From JBEEOW01 sp041191405 (GTDB lineage: Bacteria > Bacteroidota > Bacteroidia > Cytophagales > UBA9547), in NCBI GenBank assembly GCA_041191405.1, contig JBEEOW010000005.1:1-64000 (forward strand): DNA of 64,000 nt. Direction: 5' to 3'. The translations under genes were made by a program, and so were the position numbers. The first letter of the stretch is position 1. Every line of letters begins with the position of its first letter. A model generated the notes under the pieces. The model saw nothing but the letters and a program-made list of their open reading frames with translations, was not told where the DNA came from and ran no database searches. Of the stretch, positions 53,924 to 62,710 are shown one piece after another.

Positions 53924-54544
53924 TTACTTTGCAATTATTCCCTTTTCTACAGCCCACAAAATCAAATCTGTAGTTTTTTTAACACCAATTTTCTTCATCA
54001 TATTTCTTTTATGGGTAGCAACTGTTTTTTCACTTAAAAATAAAATATCGCCAATTTGCTCATTTGATCTACCTTTACAAATATATTTTAACACCTCAAT
54101 TTCTCTGTCCGAAAGTTCGTAATTGGTATTTTTCATTGTAACAAAATTCTCAGTTATTATGCTTGTAATATCCTGAGAGAAATACTGTTTACCCATACCA
54201 ACCTTTTTAATTGCATTTATAAGCTCTTCTTTTTCAATATCTTTACCAACAAAACCTGCAACACCAGCACTTATCGCCAAAATTACTGGCATTTCACATT
54301 TACAATCTGAAACTATTAAAGTTTTGGTGTTGGTGCTTGCTGTTTTAATTTGTTGTAATAAGGCTTTTATTGGAGTGTCGCATAAATTAATTTCTAACAA
54401 TACAATTTCAGGTTTAATTAGATCAACTACTGCCCCTAAACCTTCTACCTCTTTTTGCTCCGTTACCTCCCAACCTTCTGAAAATAACATACTTTTTAAA
54501 CCCTCACGTATTATAGTATTGTTATCAACTATTATTATCTTCAT
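53924..54544 (-). CDS. NarL/LuxR-type response regulator with Glu at the phosphoacceptor site
   Basis: A 206-residue protein: receiver domain (1-120) plus LuxR-type DNA-binding domain (about 140-206, LSDREIEVLKYICKGRSNEQIGDIL). The receiver keeps D7 and the conserved lysine K101, but the phosphoacceptor position is E51 (IVLLEIN) where Asp is normal, and the second acidic residue is N8. It therefore may be permanently in an active-like state or not phosphorylated at all. No histidine kinase is adjacent. A full-quality promoter lies at 54567-54598, and the 12-base motif TAGTCTAAATAA precedes the start. Confidence 0.88.
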   Translation of the reverse strand: MKIIIVDNNTIIREGLKSMLFSEGWEVTEQKEVEGLGAVVDLIKPEIVLLEINLCDTPIKALLQQIKTASTNTKTLIVSDCKCEMPVILAISAGVAGFVGKDIEKEELINAIKKVGMGKQYFSQDITSIITENFVTMKNTNYELSDREIEVLKYICKGRSNEQIGDILFLSEKTVATHKRNMMKKIGVKKTTDLILWAVEKGIIAK

Positions 54545-54566
54545 TTTTATTTAGACTAATTAAAAA

Positions 54567-54598
54567 CAAAGATAATTTAATCAAAATTAAAACGCAAG
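54567..54598 (-). promoter_or_regulatory. Promoter of the response regulator (CTTG-N20-TATCTTTG)
   Basis: On the minus strand, the -33 element CTTG (54595-54598) and -7 element TATCTTTG (54567-54574) are separated by 20 bp. Transcription would start near 54560, within or beside the motif TAGTCTAAATAA (54547-54558). Confidence 0.6.
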
Positions 54599-54661
54599 TT
54601 ATTTGTAATTATTCTAAATAACGCAATAAGTAATGTAAAATATTATTGATAATTAAAATAT

Positions 54662-55597
54662 TTAATAAGGTTTTAATTGATTGCCATTGAGTAACATTTG
54701 GGGTAATTTGGCAGATATCTTTTCAATAATTTCTTTTTGTATGGCATTTAACAACTTATTTTTAACAAAATGACGGTGTACAACCAAACCAATAGTTCTG
54801 TGTGGAACTGGTGAACTAAATGCACTAAGATGTAATTTTTCATTTTCATCAAAATCAATTGTAGCTAAATAAGGAAGTAATGTAGTTGCTTTGTTTGATT
54901 TTACAAATCGAAGTAAACTATCAATTGAACCAGCTTTGTATTCAAAATTTAAGGTTGAATTGGTACTCGTTTTTTCAAAATCACAAAGTTGCAATATCTG
55001 TGAACGCATACAATGCCCTTCTTCCATCAAACATAAATTATTTCTATTGATATCTTCCACCAAAATATTGTTGTTATTCTGAATATTTGCATCGTAATAA
55101 AGAAATGGTTCATCATACAATTTTGTTTCAATAATTTCTTTATCCAAAATAGGTATTGACAAAATTCCAATATCTAAATCTCTCGATTTTAGTTTTCTAA
55201 CTATTTCAGATGTAGTTTCTTCACGTACAATAATTGTTAAATCAGGGAATTTTTTAGCAAAATCTTGTAAAAATAAAGGCAATAAAAATGGTGCAATAGT
55301 TGGGATTACCGACAAAGTAATTTTACCCGAAATTTCACCTTTTACCTCTTTGGTAATTTCATTTAATTGTTCAATATTATTTACTATAATCTTAAGTTGT
55401 TCAATGATAATATTGCCTTCATTGGTTAATTGAACAGGTTTTTTCTTTCTATCAAAAATTTTAATTCCAATTTCATCTTCAAACTTTGATATCATTGTAC
55501 TTAAAGTAGATTGCGTAATATGGCATTTTTCAGCTGCAATTTCAAAATGTTTATTTTCGGCCACAGCTAATATGTACTGAAACTGTTGTATATTCAT
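54662..55597 (-). CDS. oxyR: LysR-type peroxide sensor OxyR
   Basis: A 311-residue LysR regulator with an N-terminal winged helix (1-60, FEIAAEKCHITQSTLSTMI). The redox pair C196-x8-C205 in EEGHCMRSQILQLC matches the C199/C208 pair of E. coli OxyR, which forms a disulfide on H2O2 exposure. It is divergent from katG with 99 bp between starts, the classic layout of oxyR beside its target. This makes the OxyR call much firmer than for LysR proteins in general. Confidence 0.92.
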   Translation of the reverse strand: MNIQQFQYILAVAENKHFEIAAEKCHITQSTLSTMISKFEDEIGIKIFDRKKKPVQLTNEGNIIIEQLKIIVNNIEQLNEITKEVKGEISGKITLSVIPTIAPFLLPLFLQDFAKKFPDLTIIVREETTSEIVRKLKSRDLDIGILSIPILDKEIIETKLYDEPFLYYDANIQNNNNILVEDINRNNLCLMEEGHCMRSQILQLCDFEKTSTNSTLNFEYKAGSIDSLLRFVKSNKATTLLPYLATIDFDENEKLHLSAFSSPVPHRTIGLVVHRHFVKNKLLNAIQKEIIEKISAKLPQMLLNGNQLKPY

Positions 55598-55653
55598 CTA
55601 TTTTATCAATATTACTATTTAAAATATCGTTTTTATAAAACAAATATAAGGCA

Positions 55654-55661
55654 TAATTTTG
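55654..55661 (+). promoter_or_regulatory. -7 box of katG
   Basis: TAATTTTG matches TAnnTTTG, 35 bp before ATG 55697. OxyR would bind upstream in the 99-bp intergenic region; I could not define its site. Confidence 0.5.
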
Positions 55662-55696
55662 GAAACATTATTACAAAACTTAAACGTATCTGTACA

Positions 55697-57967
55697 ATGA
55701 AAAGAATATTTATCACAATTGGCATTTTAATATCACTTGAAGCTATGTCACAGGAAAAAAAAGAAAGCAAAGGCAAATGTCCTTTTGGACATGGAAGTAA
55801 AGAAACAAGTAATGCTTCTGTAGTATTACCAACCCAAGCACCAACTAATAGAGACTGGTTTCCTAATCAACTTGATTTAAGTTTGCTAAGAGCAAATTCA
55901 AGTTTATCGAATCCTATGGATCCCAATTTTGATTATAAAAAAGCTTTTTCATTACTTGATTATCAGGCATTAAAAAAAGATATCAATGCAGTTTTAACAC
56001 AATCGCAGGATTGGTGGCCTGCTGATTTTGGTAACTATACGGGTTTATTTATCAGAATGGCTTGGCACAGTGCAGGTACTTACAGAACTGCTGATGGAAG
56101 AGGTGGAACCAGAGCTGGACAACAAAGATTTGCACCTCAAAATAGTTGGCCAGATAATGGAAACCTTGATAAAGCAAGAAGATTACTTTGGCCAATAAAA
56201 CAAAAATACGGCAATAGCATTTCTTGGGCCGATTTAATGATTTTAGCAGGAAATGTGGCTTTAGAAAATGCTGGGTTTAAAACTTATGGTTTTGCTGGTG
56301 GACGTGTAGATGTGTGGGAACCAGAAGCGCATGTATATTGGGGTGCTGAAACAAAATGGTTGGATAATTCAAAAAGATACAGTGAGGATAAAAAATTAGA
56401 AAATCCGTTGGCAGCAGTGCAAATGGGTTTAATTTATGTAAATCCTGAAGGACCAAATGGTAACCCAGACCCAAAACTTGCTGCAAAAGATATTCGTGAA
56501 ACTTTTGCAAGAATGGGTATGAACGATGAAGAAACTGTAGCATTAATTGCAGGTGGACATACTTTAGGAAAAACACACGGTGCTGGAGATGCAAAACATG
56601 TGGGTCCAAATCCAGAAGAATCACCTATTGAAGAGCAAGGTTTTGGTTGGAAAAGTACCTATAATTCAGGTAAAGGAAAAGATGCAATTACTTCAGGTTT
56701 AGAAGTTACTTGGACATCAACACCTGACCAATGGAACCAACAATATTTTAAGATTTTGTTTAAATACGAATGGGAATTAACTAAAAGTCCAGCTGGTGCT
56801 CATCAATGGGTAGCTAAAACCGAAGATTTAATCATTCCTGATGCTTTTGATGCAAACAAACGTCATAAACCAACCATGTTGACAACAGATTTATCATTAA
56901 GGTTTGACCCTGTATATGAAAAAATATCTAAAAAATTCATGGAAAACCCTGCTGCATTTAACGATGCTTTTGCAAGAGCTTGGTTTAAATTAACACACAG
57001 AGACATGGGGCCCAAAAGTACTTATTTAGGTCCAGAAGCACCAAAAGAAGATTTGATTTGGCAAGACCCAATTCCTGCTTTAAACCACAAATTAATTGGG
57101 GAAACTGAAATTGAGTCACTTAAAAAATCAATTTTAAATTCAGGTTTAACCATAAGTGAATTAGTATCAACTGCTTGGGCTTCAGCATCAACTTACAGAA
57201 ATTCAGACAGAAGAGGTGGTGCAAACGGTGCTAGAATTAGATTACAACCTCAAAGAAATTGGGAAGTAAATAATCCTACTCAATTGAATAAAGTGTTGAA
57301 AGTATTAGAAAAAATCCAAGCCGATTTTAATGCTAAATCTACTGAAATAAAAGTATCGGTTGCAGATTTAATTATTTTAGCTGGTAATGTAGCAGTGGAA
57401 CAAGCGGCCCAAAATGCTGGTCAAACTATTAAAGTTCCATTTACGCCAGGTAGAATGGATGCAACTCAACAACAAACCGATGTAACTTCATTTGCAGTAC
57501 TTGAGCCACAAGCTGATGGGTTTAGAAACTATATCAAAACTAAATACACCGTTCCTACGGAAGCTTTATTAATTGACAAAGCACAATTATTGACTTTATC
57601 TGCTCCTGAAATGTCGGTACTAGTAGCAGGTATGAGAGCTTTAAATGCTAATTATGACAATTCTAAAAATGGAATTTTCACTAGCAATAAAGACCAACTA
57701 ACAAATGAATTCTTTGTGAAGTTATTAGAAATGGGGACAGTTTGGACCGCTAAAGACGAAAGCAAAGAAGTATTTGAAGGAAGAGACAGCAAAACAAATC
57801 AAATAAAATGGACAGCTACCAGAGCCGACTTAATATTTGGTTCAAATTCGGAGTTGAGAGCCATTGCAGAAGTGTATGCAAGTAATGATGCCAAAGAAAA
57901 ATTTATAAAAGACTTTGTTGCAGCTTGGACTAAAGTAATGAACCTTGATAGGTTTGATGTGAAATAA
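55697..57967 (+). CDS. katG: Catalase-peroxidase KatG with an N-terminal signal peptide
   Basis: A 756-residue bifunctional heme enzyme removing H2O2. The catalytic set is complete: R120, W123 and H124 (FIRMAWHSAGTYR), proximal H288 (GGHTLGKTHG), and the Trp-Tyr-Met crosslink residues W123, Y247 and M273, spaced as in Mycobacterium KatG. The C-terminal duplicate domain is present. Unusually, ATG 55697 begins a hydrophobic leader (MKRIFITIGILISLEAMSQ), so the enzyme is probably exported to the periplasm; the cytoplasmic form normally lacks this. It is divergent from oxyR. Confidence 0.95.
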   Translation: MKRIFITIGILISLEAMSQEKKESKGKCPFGHGSKETSNASVVLPTQAPTNRDWFPNQLDLSLLRANSSLSNPMDPNFDYKKAFSLLDYQALKKDINAVLTQSQDWWPADFGNYTGLFIRMAWHSAGTYRTADGRGGTRAGQQRFAPQNSWPDNGNLDKARRLLWPIKQKYGNSISWADLMILAGNVALENAGFKTYGFAGGRVDVWEPEAHVYWGAETKWLDNSKRYSEDKKLENPLAAVQMGLIYVNPEGPNGNPDPKLAAKDIRETFARMGMNDEETVALIAGGHTLGKTHGAGDAKHVGPNPEESPIEEQGFGWKSTYNSGKGKDAITSGLEVTWTSTPDQWNQQYFKILFKYEWELTKSPAGAHQWVAKTEDLIIPDAFDANKRHKPTMLTTDLSLRFDPVYEKISKKFMENPAAFNDAFARAWFKLTHRDMGPKSTYLGPEAPKEDLIWQDPIPALNHKLIGETEIESLKKSILNSGLTISELVSTAWASASTYRNSDRRGGANGARIRLQPQRNWEVNNPTQLNKVLKVLEKIQADFNAKSTEIKVSVADLIILAGNVAVEQAAQNAGQTIKVPFTPGRMDATQQQTDVTSFAVLEPQADGFRNYIKTKYTVPTEALLIDKAQLLTLSAPEMSVLVAGMRALNANYDNSKNGIFTSNKDQLTNEFFVKLLEMGTVWTAKDESKEVFEGRDSKTNQIKWTATRADLIFGSNSELRAIAEVYASNDAKEKFIKDFVAAWTKVMNLDRFDVK

Positions 57968-57995
57968 TTTTACATTTAAATTTAATTCATAAAAA

Positions 57996-58030
57996 ATCCG
58001 CAGGTTCTGAGAGCTTGCGGATATTTTTTT
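57996..58030 (+). terminator. Terminator of katG
   Basis: ATCCGCA and TGCGGAT (plus an AG/CT pair) form a stem around an 8-nt loop, followed by TATTTTTTT. Confidence 0.82.
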
Positions 58031-58094
58031 GATTTGTATTATAATTTAAATTCTTAAATAGTATTTGTTTAACTACAGATGTGTTGGTTATCTT

Positions 58095-58513
58095 TTAGTT
58101 AAACATTTTCTTCATCAATTGCAATACTTTTGAAACATCTTTTTCTTCATTGCCAGAAATTAAATGTGCTAGGTATTTTCTTTCTTCAGGACTAATTTCA
58201 GTCAAAACCTCCAAGGAGTTGTTGATTTTTTTAACCCCATGTTCCAAGATGAAAACGATTTTTCTATAATTGGAGCACAAGAAAGCATAATGCAATTAGT
58301 ATGACGAGTATCTTTTTTAATTTTATAATAAGTATCCATTACAACCTTAGATTCTCCTTCAACAAGCTGAAAAAATTTCTTATCGTTATAAAACAATACA
58401 CCAGTCAAATTAAATCATGGATTGTTCTTTGTACAAGAAGCAAGTATTTTCTCAATCTCTAACTCAGTACAAGTTGAACTTCTATTACTGACATAAATAA
58501 GTTGTACTAACAT
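58095..58513 (-). pseudogene. Broken BLUF-domain photoreceptor gene
   Basis: Read on the minus strand from ATG 58513, the frame encodes a BLUF domain: LIYVSNRSS, then NLTGVLFYNDKKFFQLVEGE (flavin-binding Asn and Gln in NLTG and FFQLVEG). A TGA stop (58415-58417) interrupts it after residue 32. Further on, the frame ends at 58202, but the next frame continues KKINNSLEVLTEI to 58095. The shift sits in an A7 run (58226-58232 on the plus strand); one added A would restore the frame. Two lesions suggest a dead gene, although the second alone could be sequencing error or slippage. BLUF proteins sense blue light through FAD; this one is short and would lack an output domain. Confidence 0.78.
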
Positions 58514-58728
58514 AAATTATATTTTTATATATTCTACAATATAAGTTAAAAATTGATTAAAAACTAAACAACTTTAATCTTATTGCTTTATGTTTTTCTA
58601 AGTAAAATTACCCATTTAGTTTTATATTTATTTGCAACAAAAAAGGAGCAAAACGTTCCTAGTTTGAGTGAAAGAGAAATAAGGATTAAAAATTTAATAT
58701 TGACTTCAACTTCAATAAAATCAAATTT

Positions 58729-59247
58729 TCATCTCCCATAAAACGATATTCTTTTACTTAAATTTATGCCGATAGAAATTTGATTTGGGCTAATTTGGTT
58801 AAAGTAATAATTTGAAAGCGAAAAATTATATCCGTAAGTTACATTAAGCATCGTAAAAAGTGACAAACCTATTTCTGGAGTAAATATAAATTGAGTGTTG
58901 CTATGTTGCGAATAACGAGATACTGAAACTTTACTTGAAATAAAATAAGCATCAAATTCTATCCCCATTTTTTGTCCCAAAATGGCAGCATTAGTTTGAG
59001 GAATATAATTAATAGCTAAATAAGGACTTACTAATAGTTTTGGTACTAAATCTCCATTTAAAACCATTCCATAACCATAGCCTAATTCAAAGTTATGAAC
59101 TTGCTGATAAGTATAACCTAATTTATAAATACTCCCACAATCATCCCAAAACGTAAATTCAGGCAAGGAATCAACTCTTTGAATTTTTTGTGCATTGATT
59201 ATATTAATGTTGATAATTATAAATATAATACTGAGATATAATTTCAT
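58729..59247 (-). CDS. Exported, barrel-like protein of unknown function
   Basis: A 172-residue protein with a signal peptide (about 1-19, INAQ). The mature part is alternating beta with many Tyr/Phe/Gly residues and ends with an aromatic-rich strand, like a small outer-membrane barrel. No family recognised. Confidence 0.65.
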   Translation of the reverse strand: MKLYLSIIFIIININIINAQKIQRVDSLPEFTFWDDCGSIYKLGYTYQQVHNFELGYGYGMVLNGDLVPKLLVSPYLAINYIPQTNAAILGQKMGIEFDAYFISSKVSVSRYSQHSNTQFIFTPEIGLSLFTMLNVTYGYNFSLSNYYFNQISPNQISIGINLSKRISFYGR

Positions 59248-59280
59248 ATTTTTAATTTGATAGCAATATTACTAAAAGGT

Positions 59281-59311
59281 TTTGATTCTGTGAATATAAT
59301 GACCATTTTTG
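59281..59311 (+). promoter_or_regulatory. Promoter of rnpB (TTTG-N19-CATTTTTG)
   Basis: TTTG (59281-59284) and CATTTTTG (59304-59311, one change from TAnnTTTG) are 19 bp apart. The -7 box ends ten bases before the RNA start at 59321. Confidence 0.55.
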
Positions 59312-59320
59312 TAATTGAAA

Positions 59321-59678
59321 GTGTAAGTGGTCTTATCGCTGCTTTGGAAACAAAGGAGAGGAAAGTCCGGGCATCGTAGAGCGCCGTACTTCCTAACGGG
59401 AAGGAAATTAGCAATAATTTACAGACAGTGCCACAGAGAATATACCGCCACAAGCAATTGGGGTAAGGGTGAAAAGGTGGAGTAAGAGCCCACCGGGCAA
59501 ATGGTGACATTTGTTGCATGGTAAACCTTACGGGATGAAAGTTCAAATAGGCTGGTGCTTAAGGGCTGCTCGCCTTATGCCAGTGGGTAGAACGATTGAG
59601 CCAACGAGTGATTGTTGGCCTAGATAGATGATAAGAAATTTAGCAATAAATTACAGAACCCGGCTTACAAGCTTACAC
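59321..59678 (+). ncRNA. rnpB: RNase P RNA, bacterial type A
   Basis: The catalytic RNA of RNase P, which trims the 5' leader from pre-tRNAs. P1 pairs GTGTAAG (59321-59327) with CTTACAC (59672-59678). The conserved blocks are present: GAGGAAAGTCCGGGC near the 5' end (P4 5' strand), ACAGACAGTGCCAC-type sequence mid-way (GACAGTGCCACAGA), GGGTAAGGGTGAAA, and ACAGAACCCGGCTTA at the 3' end. Length of 358 nt fits type A. It has its own promoter and a terminator. An ORF on the opposite strand (59244-59546) is an artefact. Confidence 0.96.
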
Positions 59679-59726
59679 TTTTATTTTTTCTTAATCTATA
59701 ATATTTCATCAAATATTAAAAAATGA

Positions 59727-59758
59727 AAAGGCACAAAGAAATTAACCTTTGTGCCTTT
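59727..59758 (+). terminator. Terminator of rnpB
   Basis: A perfect 12-bp stem AAAGGCACAAAG (59727-59738) with CTTTGTGCCTTT (59747-59758) and an 8-nt loop. It lies 48 bp past the RNA end. No gene is seen in 59759-59948. Confidence 0.88.
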
Positions 59759-59948
59759 ATATACTTCCTTAGGCATCCCCACACCATAGAAGTGAAAAAT
59801 AATAAGCATTAAAAACCCATCATTAATCACTACTTTATTTTCTATTAAAAGGTTTACTCAGATATTAATTTTTTAGTTAAAATTTTTCATTATCATTTCA
59901 AATAACTGATATACAAACACATTTCAAGTTAATTGAATTTAAAAAAAT

Positions 59949-61310
59949 CTACTTCACATCTAACACTTTATTATACACATTTTGAGGAGTTATTATTTCG
60001 AGTATATAACTTCCTTTGGGTAATAACATATTTTTATCTTCAATTTCATAAATTCCATTTGGTTTAATTTCTTCAAGAGAATATGAATTAATTAATTTAC
60101 CAGACAAATCATATAAATTAACTTTGGCAAAACCAGCATCTTGTGCACCAAAAGTTGCATAAAGCGTAGTTCCTTCATCTAAAGGATTTGGAAATATAGT
60201 TACAGACGCATTTTCATGAGAATTACTTAAATATATAATATTTGAATATTCAAACTTACCATCAAAATCTACTTGTTTTAATCTATAATATACAGGGTGA
60301 TATTTTATTTGATTATTGGCATCAAAATGCATATATGTAGTTGGAGTATTTGTAGTTCCATTACCTTTTATTTCAGCAACTTTTTCAAAGTTGATTCCAT
60401 CTCTTGACGCTTCTAACTCAAAATGGCTATTATTAAATTCTTGTGCAGTTTGCCAAATAATATTATTGCCATTTACATCAGAACTTGCATTAAATTTAGT
60501 TAAAACTACAGGAACAGGTGTAGCACAAGAAGTAGTAGAATATGTTGCATTAGCATAGTTTGAAGGTGGGTTATCTCCAGAACCATTTCTACATAATTTA
60601 ACTTTATTTGCAGCTACCGATGAAAAAGCTCCAGCAGAAATTGAATTTGTGCCTTTAAAATTTATTACAGCATCATTAGTTCCACTACCTCCATAAATAA
60701 TAAAATTACCAGCCAAAGTTGCTGACCAAGCTGCAACTTGATTCCATTCAGTATATGATTTTTCAACACAATAAGTTGAAGTTCCATTAAAAGTTACAGC
60801 TGAATTAAAAATACTAGATCCTCTATTTACTATCACGCCTGTACTCAATGAAACACTTGCATTAAACGTAGTTCTTGCAGATGAAATATCTGTAACTAAA
60901 GCTGAATTTGAATTTCCTATTGTTAATATTCCATTCATTGTGAGTGTTCCACGGTTAGTAATTCTTACATAATCATTCATTGTTAAAGCGCTTGTAATTG
61001 TTAAAATGCCACCTGATTCAACTACAATTTGTGATAAATTTCCAGAAGTTCCAGTTCCCATTGATAAAGATGTAATAGTTAGAGTTCCACAAACCCTCAA
61101 TAAACCTCCCGCATTAATGGTATAGGTGGCAAAAGTTCCACTGCCACTATAACATCTTGTTGTTGTTATTACATCACCACTAGCTGCTGTACAACCAGAA
61201 CATGCTGTTGCACCAGGTGATGCTGGTGTACATTGCGCAAATACACTTGATACATTTATAACTAATATCAAGTATGTACAAAATAATATTTTATAAATTA
61301 ATTTTTTCAT
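59949..61310 (-). CDS. T9SS-secreted protein with type A C-terminal sorting domain
   Basis: A 453-residue secreted protein. ATG 61310 begins the signal peptide (SSVFAQ). The N-terminal half is Gly/Ser/Thr-rich with repeated beta segments (GTLTI, GGILTIT), like a beta-helix cell-surface protein. The last 80 or so residues are a type A T9SS sorting domain: SVTIFPNPLDEG, then VNLYDLSGKLINSY, then KGSYILEI. The protein would be exported by Sec and then T9SS, with the CTD removed and the protein attached or released at the surface. Function unknown. Confidence 0.9.
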   Translation of the reverse strand: MKKLIYKILFCTYLILVINVSSVFAQCTPASPGATACSGCTAASGDVITTTRCYSGSGTFATYTINAGGLLRVCGTLTITSLSMGTGTSGNLSQIVVESGGILTITSALTMNDYVRITNRGTLTMNGILTIGNSNSALVTDISSARTTFNASVSLSTGVIVNRGSSIFNSAVTFNGTSTYCVEKSYTEWNQVAAWSATLAGNFIIYGGSGTNDAVINFKGTNSISAGAFSSVAANKVKLCRNGSGDNPPSNYANATYSTTSCATPVPVVLTKFNASSDVNGNNIIWQTAQEFNNSHFELEASRDGINFEKVAEIKGNGTTNTPTTYMHFDANNQIKYHPVYYRLKQVDFDGKFEYSNIIYLSNSHENASVTIFPNPLDEGTTLYATFGAQDAGFAKVNLYDLSGKLINSYSLEEIKPNGIYEIEDKNMLLPKGSYILEIITPQNVYNKVLDVK

Positions 61311-61433
61311 ATATGGATGGGTATATAAAAATACCAACTAACCAATTTATATAAAAAAGTTTAATAAATTCAAAGTATAAATTCATAAAACAATAATATA
61401 CACAAAATCACTTATATTAAGTAAAACAAAAAA

Positions 61434-61470
61434 GGTTTCATCTGCTTTATACAAATGAAACCCTTCTTTT
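61434..61470 (-). terminator. Terminator of the TlpA-like lipoprotein gene
   Basis: On the minus strand, GGTTTCAT and ATGAAACC form the stem (61434-61441 and 61455-61462), followed by TTTTTTGTTTTA. Confidence 0.7.
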
Positions 61471-61486
61471 ATAAATTAAAAATTGA

Positions 61487-62614
61487 CTACAAACTTTTTG
61501 CAATTTTTTCGCTTAACTCAGCTGCACTTAAACGTTTAGATAATATCTTGCCATCCTTACCTATCAAAATAGTAAACGGAATTCCATCAATATTATATAG
61601 AGGCACAACTGCTGATTTCCATTCTTGTAAATCTGAAACATGTATCCAAGTTAGTTTATCTTGTTTTATAGCATCTGTCCATGCTTTAGCATCATTATCT
61701 AGCGAAACACCTACAATTTCTAAACCTTTTGCATGATATGTATTGTAAATTTTAACTACTTCAGGATTTGATTTTCTACAAGGTTTGCACCAAGAAGCCC
61801 AAAAATCAATTAAAACAAGTTTACCTTTTAATGAAGATAATTTGAATTTTTTACCTTCAGGTGTAGTTAACTCAAAATCAGGGGCTGGAGCTCCAATTGC
61901 CAATGTTTTTTCTTTAGCTACTCTATCGGTAAATATTTTAGCAATTTTTGAATTTGGATATGCTTTTTTAAATCTTTCATCTAATTTTTCAGCATAAGCT
62001 AAATCTTTATTAAAATCTAAATACATATTTGCAAAAGAAATCAAAACAATACTGTTTTGAGCAGTATCAATTAGGTTTTTAATTTTACCTTGAAATTTAG
62101 CAGCTGCTGAATCGTAACTTGCTAACACTCTAGCCTTCCCAACCTCATCTTTTTCGGCATCTGCTTTACCATATTTAGACGAATAAATATTTCCTAAAGT
62201 CTGGAATTCAGCATCCCAAGCATTCACTTGTTGTACATAATTATTTGAACGTGAACCTAATATTTTATATTCAAATGCTCCTTTTAATTTACTTACTTCA
62301 ATTTGTACTTTTTCAGTATTATCAAGCGCTAAGTAAACAAACTGTCCATTATTAAAGCTAACTCGATAAAAGTTTGGCTCCGAAATCTTTCCTGAAAATG
62401 TAAAAGATGAATCATCACCTACTGTAGCAGAATCTCTAATAATGTATTGCTCTCCAACACTTTCCTCAAGAATTACCTTTACCCCTTTTTCGCCTGACTT
62501 AATTTTACCTTTAATTTGATATCCGTCATTTGATACTGCTTCTTCCGATTTATTACAAGCACTAAATGCCATCAATAATCCAGTAGCTAATGTTAAAATT
62601 TTAATTTTATTCAT
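61487..62614 (-). CDS. TlpA/ResA-like thiol-disulfide lipoprotein with DUF4369 domain
   Basis: A 375-residue lipoprotein: lipobox AFSAC (Cys20), DUF4369-like domain (about 32-115), helical linker, and thioredoxin-fold AhpC-TSA domain (about 240-375) with WCKPC (C276, C279). The motif FWASWCKPCR and cis-Pro region GIPFTILI are intact, so it should be a redox-active periplasmic thiol reductase. Second member of the DUF4369/thioredoxin type in the window (compare 13379). Confidence 0.92.
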   Translation of the reverse strand: MNKIKILTLATGLLMAFSACNKSEEAVSNDGYQIKGKIKSGEKGVKVILEESVGEQYIIRDSATVGDDSSFTFSGKISEPNFYRVSFNNGQFVYLALDNTEKVQIEVSKLKGAFEYKILGSRSNNYVQQVNAWDAEFQTLGNIYSSKYGKADAEKDEVGKARVLASYDSAAAKFQGKIKNLIDTAQNSIVLISFANMYLDFNKDLAYAEKLDERFKKAYPNSKIAKIFTDRVAKEKTLAIGAPAPDFELTTPEGKKFKLSSLKGKLVLIDFWASWCKPCRKSNPEVVKIYNTYHAKGLEIVGVSLDNDAKAWTDAIKQDKLTWIHVSDLQEWKSAVVPLYNIDGIPFTILIGKDGKILSKRLSAAELSEKIAKSL

Positions 62615-62710
62615 ATATTTTTCAATTAAATTAATACTAAAATGTGGGAAGTGTTTTTTTTCAATTAATAATAAATTGAGAAAACTAACAAATCTAAACC
62701 CTCAACTAAT

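Noticed and set aside
59244..59546. Minus-strand ORF of 100 residues
   Set aside because: It lies antisense across the 5' half of RNase P RNA, whose conserved blocks explain the sequence.
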